The position numbers were made by a program, and so were the translations under genes. Below are positions 1-7,407 of a DNA stretch of 64,000 bases, piece by piece. Origin of the DNA: Saprospiraceae bacterium. Lineage in GTDB: Bacteria; Bacteroidota; Bacteroidia; Chitinophagales; Saprospiraceae. Position 1 is the first letter of the stretch. The number at the start of each line of letters is the position of its first letter. The stretch spans positions 62,001 through 126,000 of the forward strand of contig JAIPBL010000003.1 of NCBI GenBank assembly GCA_021739645.1, in the 5' to 3' direction. Below the pieces are notes generated by a model that worked only from the letters and a program-made list of their open reading frames with translations, was not told the DNA's origin and did no database searches.

Positions 1-696
1 TCCCCATTCTGTTTGCGGGAAAATTCCGCTAGTGTTAGAGAAGCTGCCGTTAGAATTGGTCAAGGTGTACAGATAGTTTCCATTTCCGCCTGTCACTCCA
101 GTCACATTCAAATTCCCATCAACGCCCACTTCAAAAGTGAAATTGGTCAAGGCGTTGCCACTGGTTTGGCAGGTTTCCACCGAAAAATTACCACAGGCAT
201 CCGTCACTTTCACCCAATAGTTTGTACCACTTTGGATATTGGTAAATGATGGGTTGCTGGAAGGTGTGTTGGTTTGGTAGGGCCCTCCCAAGCCACCTGT
301 TGAAATAGAAAAAGTCAATGGGGAGGCACCTCCTGTCACCAATGCTTCAACGGCACAGTTCCCGCACATAAGTGTTAAATCAAGATTTTGGTAGTTGCCA
401 CCAACTGAAACAGTCTGAGTTGCGGAAGCACCACTGCTGCCATCTGTCACTGTGACGGTATAAAGGCAAGGTGGCAGATTATTAAAGGTGGAAGACTGCT
501 GAGTCAATGGTAGTTGAAGGCAGGTACTGGAAAGTTGGTAATTGAGCGTGCCTGTCCCGCCTGATGCGCTAATCTGAATGCTCCCGTTCGAGGAGCAGGT
601 GGCATTGGTTACTTGGTAGGTAAAACTAACCTGTGCACTCAAAAAAGCTACAGGAATGACAAAAAGTACAAAAACAATGATTGGTTTGATATTCAT
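1..696 (-). CDS. Secreted SprB-repeat-type protein, 3' end beyond window
   Basis: The minus-strand frame is open from an ATG at 696 to the window edge, giving 232 residues with no stop, so the C-terminal part is missing. The N-terminus is a signal peptide (MNIKPIIVFVLFVIPVAF, cleavage expected after LSAQ). Two repeat-like blocks follow in the style of the SprB repeat: a beta-rich unit of about 90 residues with a CSSNGSIQISASGGTG segment and a LPPCLYTVTVTDGSSG segment. Later come T/N/G-rich strands with paired Cys (MCGNCAV, DACGNFSVETC). In Bacteroidota such repeats occur in large, type-IX-secreted surface adhesins, including SprB of gliding species. Whether this one is a large adhesin cannot be seen because the C-terminal sorting domain lies outside. 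The reading frame was checked codon by codon. The family call is good and the function is inferred. Confidence 0.8.
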   Translation of the reverse strand, partial: MNIKPIIVFVLFVIPVAFLSAQVSFTYQVTNATCSSNGSIQISASGGTGTLNYQLSSTCLQLPLTQQSSTFNNLPPCLYTVTVTDGSSGASATQTVSVGGNYQNLDLTLMCGNCAVEALVTGGASPLTFSISTGGLGGPYQTNTPSSNPSFTNIQSGTNYWVKVTDACGNFSVETCQTSGNALTNFTFEVGVDGNLNVTGVTGGNGNYLYTLTNSNGSFSNTSGIFPQTEWG

Positions 697-922
697 GAGA
701 TGGTTGTGTCTTAATTCCCAAAAACGTAAGCGAGTAAAACTAATAGCTTAATGCTCCAAAGTGTCGATTTTGTTTGCCAGATGGGAGATTTTTAGCCTGA
801 GCCGATACCCAAAGGAGGGGTAGGGTGTAAGTTATGGTACCGGGCAGGGGTACCTAACCAATTTTTTTGCCAGTAACCGTGGAATTGAGGAAAGTCAGAA
901 CATTTTACTCAGAAAACCTCGT

Positions 923-1681
923 TTAAATTCGCTCCATAACCTGTTCGGGCAGCCAACCAAGCTCGCCATTTTCCAACCGGACTTGCCACCAGCCATTAAA
1001 ATTTTCGATTTGTTGAACCTTGACTCCCTCCTGTAACGTCATGATTTCTTGCGAGACATCATCAGGAGCAGCCCTTAAAATGGCTGTTTTTTGAATCAAA
1101 ATGGCCTGTTTGCTATTTTTTTCAAAACTAGCTCGACTGGTGGCCAAAGAATACGGCAAAAGGCTCAGCGCCAGAAAAACTATTCCCGCAGTTAAGCCCC
1201 ATTTTTTTTGAGTCCGAGTTTTGCCCAGGCCCCATACCCCCAGTGCCCCAAATCCCAACCACCAAAGCAACATCCCAGTTATGCCCATGCTCGTTGAAGA
1301 CATTGACATTCTCGCACTGTTCCACCATTCCGTGAGAAAAAAAGGGGGTAGCAGTTCTATCTCGTTGCTGATTTTTGATCGTAAAAAAGTCAGGTTTCTC
1401 CTTGCCGCTTCATGGTCTGGCGACTGAATCAATGCCCGCTCGTAGTGCAAGATGGCCCTGCCGGGGTTGTCTGATTTGTACCAAGCATTGCCGAGGTTGT
1501 ATTCCAAATCAGCAGAGCGCAGACCAGCGGCCAACAACTGCTCGTAAACCTTAATCGCCTTGGCGAAGTCCTTTTCTTGGTAGGCTTTGTTGCCTTCGGC
1601 AAAAATCCTTGTCTCATCACCAGCCAATAACTGCGTAAATGCGACTACCGATACCAACATCAATATCAAAACTCTTTTCAT
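923..1681 (-). CDS. batE: BatE-like TPR and SH3 membrane protein
   Basis: This 252-residue protein has the architecture of BatE of the Bacteroides aerotolerance (Bat) locus. It has a signal-like N-terminus (MKRVLILMLVSVV), tetratricopeptide repeats at about 23-95 (GNKAYQEKDFAKAIKVYEQ and a second YNLGNAWYKSDNPGRAILHY unit), two transmembrane helices at about 133-153 and 161-181, and a bacterial SH3 domain at 192-250 ending GWLPEQVMERI. The start at 1681 was chosen because it begins the signal sequence directly; an in-frame ATG seven codons upstream (1702) is possible. BatE proteins are thought to act in an envelope complex with BatA-D and a MoxR ATPase. Here the gene stands apart from the DUF58 gene at 4643 and the BatA-type gene at 48712, so the operon is broken up. 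Confidence 0.78.
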   Translation of the reverse strand: MKRVLILMLVSVVAFTQLLAGDETRIFAEGNKAYQEKDFAKAIKVYEQLLAAGLRSADLEYNLGNAWYKSDNPGRAILHYERALIQSPDHEAARRNLTFLRSKISNEIELLPPFFLTEWWNSARMSMSSTSMGITGMLLWWLGFGALGVWGLGKTRTQKKWGLTAGIVFLALSLLPYSLATSRASFEKNSKQAILIQKTAILRAAPDDVSQEIMTLQEGVKVQQIENFNGWWQVRLENGELGWLPEQVMERI

Positions 1682-1731
1682 GTAAAGTTGATTTTTTATC
1701 AAAACACTCCCGTAGAATACCCCAAAACTTT

Positions 1732-1755
1732 AATTCCCCAATTCCCCAATTCCCG
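1732..1755. repeat. Short tandem array, period 8 (AATTCCCC x3)
   Basis: Three consecutive copies of AATTCCCC (the last ending CCCG) lie in the divergent gap between the batE-like gene and the VOC gene. It is one of about ten degenerate short arrays next to genes in this window. Confidence 0.7.
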
Positions 1756-1868
1756 CAAAATTCGTTTGAATGCTACCAAAACAAAGGGTTTGGTCAAAAA
1801 AAGCGAAAAAAAGTCTCAGCTTTGCACTCCTTTTTAAAAATGCAGTTTTTTTCAATTAGTTTTAAAAC

Positions 1869-2933
1869 ATGACGAACGGCAATCCACTTATCGCTGGCAT
1901 CCAGCAAATTGGCATCGGCAACCTCGATGTCCACACTACTTGGCGCTGGTATCGGGAGCACTTGGGCTTCGACGTGCCTGTTTTCGAAGAAGCTGCGGAG
2001 GCCAAGCTCATGCTGCCTTACACGGGCGGCCAACCTAGGAGCCGCCATGCCGTCCTTGCCCTCAACATGCGGGGTGGGGGTGGCCTCGAAATCTGGCAAT
2101 ATACTTGCCGTACCCCACAACCTGCTGATTTCCAGCCACTTGTTGGTGATTTGGGCATTTACATCATGAAAATAAAGTCCTCGGATGTACCCGCTTCACA
2201 TAGTCATTTAAAGAAAAAAGGTGCTGAAATCCTTGGGGAAGTTTCCCGGAACCCAGCTGGGCAGCAGCATTTTTACCTCAACGACCCCTATGGCAACTTG
2301 ATTGAAGTGGTGGAAGGGAACAGTTGGTTTGCGGATAGCGACCGAACCATGGGCGGCGTTTTCGGCTGTACAATCGGCGTGAGCGATATTGACAAGTCGC
2401 TCCATTTTTACAAAAATGTGCTTGGCTGCGACCAAGTTATTTTTGATGAAAATTCAAACTTTGATGACTTGTCTTGCCTGCCAGGTGGGGAAACACCCAT
2501 CCGCCGAGTGTTGCTGCGGCATAGCCAACCACGGCAGGGAGCCTTTTCTAAGTTGTTGGGAGACAGCGAGATAGAGTTGATTGAGGTTAAAAATAGAACA
2601 CCTCGCAAGATATTTCAAGACCGATTTTGGGGAGACCTTGGCTATATCCACCTTTGCTTCGACATCACGGGTATGGATGAAATGAAGCAGCGTTGCGAGA
2701 AAGCTGGATACCCATTCACGGTGGATAGCGACAACAGTTTCGACATGGGTGAGGCGGCTGGTCGTTTCAGCTATGTGGAGGACCCAGACGGCACGCTTAT
2801 TGAGTTTGTGGAGACCCATAAGTTGCCAATTCTGAAAAAAATAGGATGGTACCTCGACCTTCGCAAACGCCCATACGGTAAGCCATTGCCCAACTGGATG
2901 CTAAAGTCAATGGGGTTGAACCGGGTGAAATGA
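1869..2933 (+). CDS. Double-domain VOC (glyoxalase/dioxygenase superfamily) protein
   Basis: The 354-residue protein holds two vicinal-oxygen-chelate domains, about 4-155 and 163-316. Each starts with a beta-alpha unit (GIQQIGIGNLDVHTTWRWY; GCTIGVSDIDKSLHFYKNVLG) and ends with the typical DPYGNLIEVVEG or DPDGTLIEFVE segment. In the family these domains bind a metal through His/Glu residues. Here the usual first-strand His is replaced (QIGI and TIGV), although YIHLCFDI and the two terminal Glu remain, so the metal site may be altered or absent. The substrate cannot be deduced. A TTTG (1789-1792) and a near-consensus CAGCTTTG (1817-1824) upstream could be its promoter. The ATG at 1869 fits the first domain closely. 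Confidence 0.8.
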   Translation: MTNGNPLIAGIQQIGIGNLDVHTTWRWYREHLGFDVPVFEEAAEAKLMLPYTGGQPRSRHAVLALNMRGGGGLEIWQYTCRTPQPADFQPLVGDLGIYIMKIKSSDVPASHSHLKKKGAEILGEVSRNPAGQQHFYLNDPYGNLIEVVEGNSWFADSDRTMGGVFGCTIGVSDIDKSLHFYKNVLGCDQVIFDENSNFDDLSCLPGGETPIRRVLLRHSQPRQGAFSKLLGDSEIELIEVKNRTPRKIFQDRFWGDLGYIHLCFDITGMDEMKQRCEKAGYPFTVDSDNSFDMGEAAGRFSYVEDPDGTLIEFVETHKLPILKKIGWYLDLRKRPYGKPLPNWMLKSMGLNRVK

Positions 2934-2941
2934 GATATTAA

Positions 2942-3023
2942 GTTGGCAGTTCGACAGTTGGCAGTGGGCAGTCTGAGCGAAACTTCCAAACTAAGACTGA
3001 CAACTGTCGAACTGACGAACTCC
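2942..3023. repeat. Inverted pair of degenerate heptamer arrays forming a long hairpin
   Basis: The left arm is a tandem run GTTGGCA-GTTCGACA-GTTGGCA-GTGGGCA (2942-2970). The right arm is the opposite-strand version TGACAAC-TGTCGAAC-TGACGAAC (2998-3020). CAGTTCGACAGTTG (2947-2960) is perfectly complementary to CAACTGTCGAACTG (3001-3014). An inner CAGTCT/AGACTG pair extends the stem. It sits between the VOC gene and the following gene and could terminate or stabilise transcripts. Confidence 0.75.
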
Positions 3024-3028
3024 TAGAC

Positions 3029-3766
3029 ATGCCTGATATCCTTGACCAAGGTCTTTTTGACGAAACCAGCCAGCCTACTGGCGATTTCGAGTTTTACCGT
3101 GATTTTTTCAACGGGGAACAGGCCGAGGCATTTGTTGAACTCCTGAAGGAGAATAGCATACCTTATAAGTTGGAAAAAAGCCGATTGTTGCTCGACGCCG
3201 CCATAACTGGGCATGGGCTGATGCCTTTTGCTGTTTTGAAATTGAGGGCTTTGGACTTTAGCAAGGTCAATCAGCTGCTGGAAGAATATGCCCGCAATGA
3301 CCACCATTTTATTGACAACCACTACTTTCACGATTACAAGGCCAGCGAGCTACTGGATGTGGTGCAAAAACCCGATGAATGGACACCGGAAGATGTAGCT
3401 GTTGCCCGTCATTTTTTGGATAAACAAGGTGTTGCAATTCCGCAAGCTCAAGTGGAAAACTTCAAACAGCAACGATATGAAACGCTGCGAGCGGGTAAGA
3501 AAGCATCGCAAAGTTGGGTGGTTACCTACCTGCTTTTCGTTGTGTTCGGCGCATTTTTGTTGAGCCCTTTTTTTATCATTGGTGGCATTGGGATGGGTTG
3601 GTACTACTGGCAGGACAAGACGATTGACTCCGACGGGAACAAGTATTTTAGCTTCGACGAAGCTTCGAGAAACACGGGTCAAGTCATTTTTTACCTTGGT
3701 TGGGTATTTCTTTTGGCCAGTATTTTTTTCTGGGCATATTTGCCCAACAACATCCGGTTGTTCTAA
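3029..3766 (+). CDS. DUF2007-like domain protein with two C-terminal membrane helices
   Basis: This 245-residue protein is of unknown function. Residues 20-90 (FEFYRDFFNGEQAEAFVELL through VLKLRALDFSKVNQLLEEY) look like the small DUF2007 putative signal-transducing fold, which usually occurs as an isolated domain of about 70 residues reading a regulator-like beta-alpha-beta unit. A charged helical stretch follows (about 107-150). Two strong transmembrane helices occupy about 162-188 and 217-238, and no signal peptide is present. The soluble part should therefore be cytoplasmic, anchored to the inner membrane. The start ATG at 3029 follows the hairpin. The next gene starts 31 bp after the stop and may be cotranscribed. 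The domain call is tentative. Confidence 0.6.
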   Translation: MPDILDQGLFDETSQPTGDFEFYRDFFNGEQAEAFVELLKENSIPYKLEKSRLLLDAAITGHGLMPFAVLKLRALDFSKVNQLLEEYARNDHHFIDNHYFHDYKASELLDVVQKPDEWTPEDVAVARHFLDKQGVAIPQAQVENFKQQRYETLRAGKKASQSWVVTYLLFVVFGAFLLSPFFIIGGIGMGWYYWQDKTIDSDGNKYFSFDEASRNTGQVIFYLGWVFLLASIFFWAYLPNNIRLF

Positions 3767-3797
3767 CCACGACGGTCAACTTTTCAAACCTTCCCTT

Positions 3798-4520
3798 GTG
3801 AAACGAATCAACGTTTGGTCAAGTCCTCGCAACATCAGCACTGCCTTCATGTACAGCTTTGCGCAGCGAAGCGACACCACGGTGGTGGATGAGCCACTCT
3901 ACGCCCACTACCTCTCGAAAACGGACTCGGAAGCAGGGCACCCCGGCACAGATGAGGTGCTCGTTGCGCAGCAAAACGATGGTGGAACAGTGGTGCGAGA
4001 CGTGATTTTTGGTGAATACCCGACCCCCGTGGTGCTGTTCAAGCAAATGACGCACCACCTCATCCACCTTGACTGGTCATTCATGCTGCGAACCGAAAAC
4101 GTCATGCTCATTCGGAATCCCCGAGAGATAATTGCCAGCTATGCCAAGGTCATCGCAAACCCAGAAATGCACGACATTGGCATCGAGAAGCAGCATGAAG
4201 TTTTTGATTTTTTGACAAAAAACCGGTGCCTCACGGCGGTGGTCGATGCCCGTGAGCTATTGCTGAATCCAACAGGCGTGCTGGCACAACTTTGCGAACG
4301 GCTTGGTCTTGATTTTGATGAAAAAATGCTGGCATGGCAGCCCGGCGCTCGGCCAGAGGATGGCGTCTGGGCAAAATACTGGTACGGAAACGTGCACCGT
4401 TCGTGCGGGTTTGAGCCTTTTGTGGAGAAGAAATTGACCTTGCCGCCACAGCTTGAATCGCTCGCAGAACGCTGCCAACCATTTTACGAAAAGCTCTACC
4501 AAGCTGCACTTAAATCGTGA
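3798..4520 (+). CDS. Sulfotransferase-family protein
   Basis: The 240-residue protein begins INVWSSPRNISTAFMYSFAQR after a GTG start. This matches the 5'-phosphosulfate-binding loop region of P-loop sulfotransferases (S-x-R-x-x-S/T), and LIRNPREIIASYAKV further on matches the 3'-phosphate-binding RNPRE/D-x-x-x-S element. The frame is open further upstream into the preceding gene, but no ATG or GTG between that gene's stop and 3798 suits. GTG at 3798 puts the first strand and P-loop at the very N-terminus as in relatives. Proteins of this branch are often annotated simply as sulfotransferase family or HAD-associated; the acceptor is not known. It is followed 122 bp later by the DUF58 gene. Confidence 0.72.
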   Translation: MKRINVWSSPRNISTAFMYSFAQRSDTTVVDEPLYAHYLSKTDSEAGHPGTDEVLVAQQNDGGTVVRDVIFGEYPTPVVLFKQMTHHLIHLDWSFMLRTENVMLIRNPREIIASYAKVIANPEMHDIGIEKQHEVFDFLTKNRCLTAVVDARELLLNPTGVLAQLCERLGLDFDEKMLAWQPGARPEDGVWAKYWYGNVHRSCGFEPFVEKKLTLPPQLESLAERCQPFYEKLYQAALKS

Positions 4521-4609
4521 GGTTTGTCGCAATTTGCCCCAAAGGAAAACCCAACACTGCAACACTTTTAGGTTGGAAGCGTTTTTGAAAACGAAATCAA
4601 ACCGGACTG

Positions 4610-4637
4610 CCGCAACCCGCAATCCACAATCCGCAAT
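4610..4637. repeat. Heptamer tandem array (CCGCAAT type, x4)
   Basis: Four contiguous 7-mers, CCGCAAC-CCGCAAT-CCACAAT-CCGCAAT, end five bases before the DUF58 start codon. Confidence 0.75.
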
Positions 4638-4642
4638 CGAAA

Positions 4643-5572
4643 ATGGTCATCCTCGATAACTATCAAGTCCGAAACATCGGCAACCTCGAACTTCTAGCCA
4701 AGCAGGTGGTGGAAGGTTTTATCATCGGACTGCACAAGTCGCCATTTCACGGTTTTTCCGTTGAGTTTGCGGAGCACCGGCTTTACAATCCCGGTGAAGC
4801 GATGAAGGATATTGACTGGAAAGTGTTTGCCCGCACCGATCGGATGTACACCAAAAAGTATGAAGAAGAGACCAACCTTCGCTGTCAGATAGTGTTGGAC
4901 GCCAGCTCTTCGATGTACTTTCCAGAGGTTTCAAAGGACAGTGACAACTACACGAACAAACTTCGGTTTTCGGCTTTGGCTGCGGCGTCCCTGATGAACC
5001 TGTTGATGAAGCAGCGGGACGCTTTTGGCCTCACGGTTTTCGATGATGATGTGAAATTGCACACCCGGTGCAAAGCTGCGACCTCTCACTATCGGCTACT
5101 CCTGACTTACCTCCAGCAAATCATTGGGCAGAACGAGCACAATCGAACAACCTCAGCAGCGAAGGCGCTCCATCAAATTGCGGAGAGCATTCACAAGCGT
5201 TCGTTGGTGGTCATTTTCAGCGATATGTTCGAGCATTCTGAGAATCCAGAAGCCCTCTTTTCGGCATTGCAGCATTTGAAACATGCCAAACACGAGGTTA
5301 TACTTTTCCATACTGTTGACAAATCTTTGGAAATTGATTTTGAATATGAAAACCGCCCCTACCTTTTCATAGACATGGAAACGGGTGAGCAACTTCGGCT
5401 ACAGCCCAACCAGGTCAAGGAAAACTATGTGAAACAGGTGGCGGCTTTTAAGGCCGAGCTTCGGATGAAGTGCATGCAATACAAGGTGGACTTTGTGGAA
5501 GCGGATATCAACGAGGGTTTTCGGCCCATCCTGCAAGCATGGCTGGTGAAGCGGTCGAAGATGAGAGTATAG
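4643..5572 (+). CDS. DUF58 domain protein of the MoxR/Bat type
   Basis: This is a 309-residue cytosolic protein. The DUF58 signature is clear: RLYNPGEAMKDIDWKVFART followed by KKYEEETN (residues 46-78). It runs into a von Willebrand A-like fold with a metal-site motif D86-A-S-S-S90. Later strands RSLVVIFSDMFE and HEVILFHTVD complete the VWA fold. DUF58 proteins normally lie directly downstream of a MoxR AAA+ ATPase and upstream of BatA-type VWA proteins, acting in envelope-stress or metal-insertion complexes. No MoxR is adjacent here. The ATG at 4643 is placed just before the conserved N-terminal helix and just after a heptamer array. The function is inferred from the family only. Confidence 0.85.
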   Translation: MVILDNYQVRNIGNLELLAKQVVEGFIIGLHKSPFHGFSVEFAEHRLYNPGEAMKDIDWKVFARTDRMYTKKYEEETNLRCQIVLDASSSMYFPEVSKDSDNYTNKLRFSALAAASLMNLLMKQRDAFGLTVFDDDVKLHTRCKAATSHYRLLLTYLQQIIGQNEHNRTTSAAKALHQIAESIHKRSLVVIFSDMFEHSENPEALFSALQHLKHAKHEVILFHTVDKSLEIDFEYENRPYLFIDMETGEQLRLQPNQVKENYVKQVAAFKAELRMKCMQYKVDFVEADINEGFRPILQAWLVKRSKMRV

Positions 5573-5582
5573 AAGTTGAAAG

Positions 5583-5624
5583 GCATTGGGTATCAAGCAT
5601 CGCCTGCCTGAAACCCAATGCTTG
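5583..5624 (+). terminator. Hairpin with two alternative stems after the DUF58 gene
   Basis: GCATTGGGT (5583-5591) pairs perfectly with ACCCAATGC (5613-5621). CAAGCAT (5594-5600) pairs perfectly with ATGCTTG (5618-5624). The two stems share the right arm, so they exclude each other. No long T run follows, so attenuation or RNA processing is as likely as termination. Confidence 0.45.
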
Positions 5625-5653
5625 AATCTTGAAACCTATCGAAACTACACAAC

Positions 5654-6502
5654 GTGCGATTCTACCTTTTCCTCCCATTTTTTATTCTGTTGGCCGGATG
5701 CTACACACCAAAAGAAGGCTGTTTGGACCTAGAGGCCACGAATTACGATGTAAGTGCGGACGACCCCTGCCCGAGTTGTTGTAAGTACCCTAAAATCTTG
5801 GTACAAGTACAACATTTCGTCTCCCCAGCGACTATGCCAGACACGGCTTTTGCGATGAAATATGCAACCAAGTACCACTCGCCTTTTGATACCAACGACT
5901 TTTTTTTCATTGACCGTGGGCGATTCTTCATTTCCGACTTGAAGCTGGTGCGCCCTTCGGGCGAAGTAGTAGGTGTGCTTGATTCAGTTTGGTTGCCGCT
6001 TAAAAACGGCGACTCCATTTTTGTTGAAAGCAACTTCTCGAAGCACGATAGGGACATTTTTCAAGCGGCCACGCTTGGCACGTTCAAGACCGTCGGCATG
6101 TTTTCAGGCATAAGCTTCACGCTAGGCGTTCCGCAACAGTTGGTGGACGAGGTACGGTTTGATTCCGTAAAAACCACGCTCCCGCTCGGTGTCAGAAACG
6201 ATACTTTAAGTTACGATTCCATCTTTGGAATTATCCCTAACCGCTTGATTGTCAGGCCAGATACCTTGGTTGACACGCAGCAAATTGATTTTCGATTCAA
6301 AGAACCCAAACAAGTATCACTCGATTTTCCTCAACCCTTTTCGGTGGAACGTGGCTACAATGTCAAGTTGGTCGTCAGGCTGGACTACATGGCATTGTTT
6401 AAGTTTGTAGATTTCAAAAATGACACAGAGGCCATAATAAAAGCTAAGATTGACAGCCAGCTAACCAATGCTTTTTCAATTGTGTCCATAAAGTTGGAAT
6501 AG
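5654..6502 (+). CDS. MbnP-like lipoprotein (first copy)
   Basis: This is a 282-residue lipoprotein starting at GTG (5654), with signal peptide MRFYLFLPFFILLAGC and lipobox LAGC (Cys16). A Cys-rich, Asp-rich stretch with five cysteines follows (17-42). The remainder (FFFIDRGRFFISDLKLV, then GISFTLGVPQQLVDEVRFDS) matches the MbnP-like fold of copper-binding periplasmic proteins that partner di-heme MauG-type enzymes. Unlike the second copy at 6556, it lacks a W-x-x-W-G motif, so it may not be a substrate of the heme enzyme. It is the first gene of a tight group: 53 bp to the second copy, then 66 bp to the di-heme gene. Its role in metal or redox handling at the outer membrane or periplasm is inferred. 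Confidence 0.68.
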   Translation: MRFYLFLPFFILLAGCYTPKEGCLDLEATNYDVSADDPCPSCCKYPKILVQVQHFVSPATMPDTAFAMKYATKYHSPFDTNDFFFIDRGRFFISDLKLVRPSGEVVGVLDSVWLPLKNGDSIFVESNFSKHDRDIFQAATLGTFKTVGMFSGISFTLGVPQQLVDEVRFDSVKTTLPLGVRNDTLSYDSIFGIIPNRLIVRPDTLVDTQQIDFRFKEPKQVSLDFPQPFSVERGYNVKLVVRLDYMALFKFVDFKNDTEAIIKAKIDSQLTNAFSIVSIKLE

Positions 6503-6513
6503 CCGTATTTTTG
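6480..6513 (+). promoter_or_regulatory. Possible Bacteroidota promoter for the second MbnP-like gene
   Basis: TTG (6480-6482) and TATTTTTG (6506-6513, matching TAnnTTTG) are spaced 23 bp apart and overlap the end of the first MbnP-like gene. By eye only. Confidence 0.35.
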
Positions 6514-6555
6514 AAACAATAACCGTTGACCAAAGTCCACAACCAAATTTTCACC

Positions 6556-7341
6556 ATGAAGAAATTCCTTTTTTTGTTCTTAATTGCTGCAACGGCCTTT
6601 TCCTGTAAAGACGATGACCAGCCTTCCACACCTTCCACCACTGTAAACATCAATTTCAAAGCAGTTTACGATGGTGCTCCATTGGTGCTTTATCAGGCAC
6701 TTGACTATCCAGGTGGCAAGCAAATCCGATTTCAGCATTTTAATTTTTTTGTTTCAAATATCACCTTGCTCGGTGATGGGGCAACGCCTGACCACCTGCT
6801 TTCGGAGGTGGAGTTTTTTGATTTTGAGGGCAATCTGGATATTGCTGCCGCTCAGACTGCGCTGTCAAGAAAATATGAAAAGGTGCCGCTTGGAAACTAT
6901 ACAGGCGTGCAAATTGACTTTGGCGTACCAGCCAGCTTGAACAATGCCGATTCTGGAAAACTGGACAGCAGCAATCCGCTCCGACAAGCGTTTTCTAGTC
7001 ATTTTTGGAGTGATTGGGGCAGTTTTATTTTTATGAAATCGGAAGGTATTTATGATTTGAACGGCGACGGTGTTTTCAACCAAAGTGATCAAGGCTTCGA
7101 GCACCACCCTGGCACCAACCAAGTTCTGACGTTGGTGACAAAACTCAAACCCATTATTTTGGAAGGAGGCGTTGATTTTGACCTGAACCTAAAGGCTGAT
7201 GTTTTTAAAATCTATGTCAGCAACGGCGTGGCGCTTGACCTTTCCAACCCAGACAACAAGGACACGCAAGAATTGACCGATATGCCGCTCGCCATTGATT
7301 TGATGAGCCATTGGGACCAGGCATGTTCGATTGAAGATTGA
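6556..7341 (+). CDS. MbnP-like lipoprotein (second copy) with Trp-motif
   Basis: The 261-residue lipoprotein has signal peptide MKKFLFLFLIAATAFSC (Cys17). An in-frame ATG ten codons upstream is less likely because it displaces the signal. The MbnP-like body shows FNFFVSNITLLGDG, the strand GNYTGVQIDFGVP, and FWSDWGSFIFMKSEG (about 150-164), the position where family members carry the Trp-containing segment. In the characterised MbnP/MbnH pair a Trp in the partner protein is oxidised to kynurenine by the di-heme enzyme; W151 and W154 are candidates here. FEHHPGTN (181-188) could hold metal-binding His. Residues 167-178 (DLNGDGVFNQSD) look like a calcium-binding DxNxDGxxN loop. The di-heme gene follows directly. 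Confidence 0.75.
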   Translation: MKKFLFLFLIAATAFSCKDDDQPSTPSTTVNINFKAVYDGAPLVLYQALDYPGGKQIRFQHFNFFVSNITLLGDGATPDHLLSEVEFFDFEGNLDIAAAQTALSRKYEKVPLGNYTGVQIDFGVPASLNNADSGKLDSSNPLRQAFSSHFWSDWGSFIFMKSEGIYDLNGDGVFNQSDQGFEHHPGTNQVLTLVTKLKPIILEGGVDFDLNLKADVFKIYVSNGVALDLSNPDNKDTQELTDMPLAIDLMSHWDQACSIED

Positions 7342-7407
7342 AGATATGGAGATTGATTTCCAATAAATTGCGAAGCAAAAAATTGATTCATATAAGCCAC
7401 TTATGTC

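Noticed and set aside
3579-3797. Extension of the sulfotransferase frame into the preceding gene
   Set aside because: It overlaps the DUF2007-like gene over its membrane helices and adds no homologous sequence; the GTG at 3798 fits the fold start.
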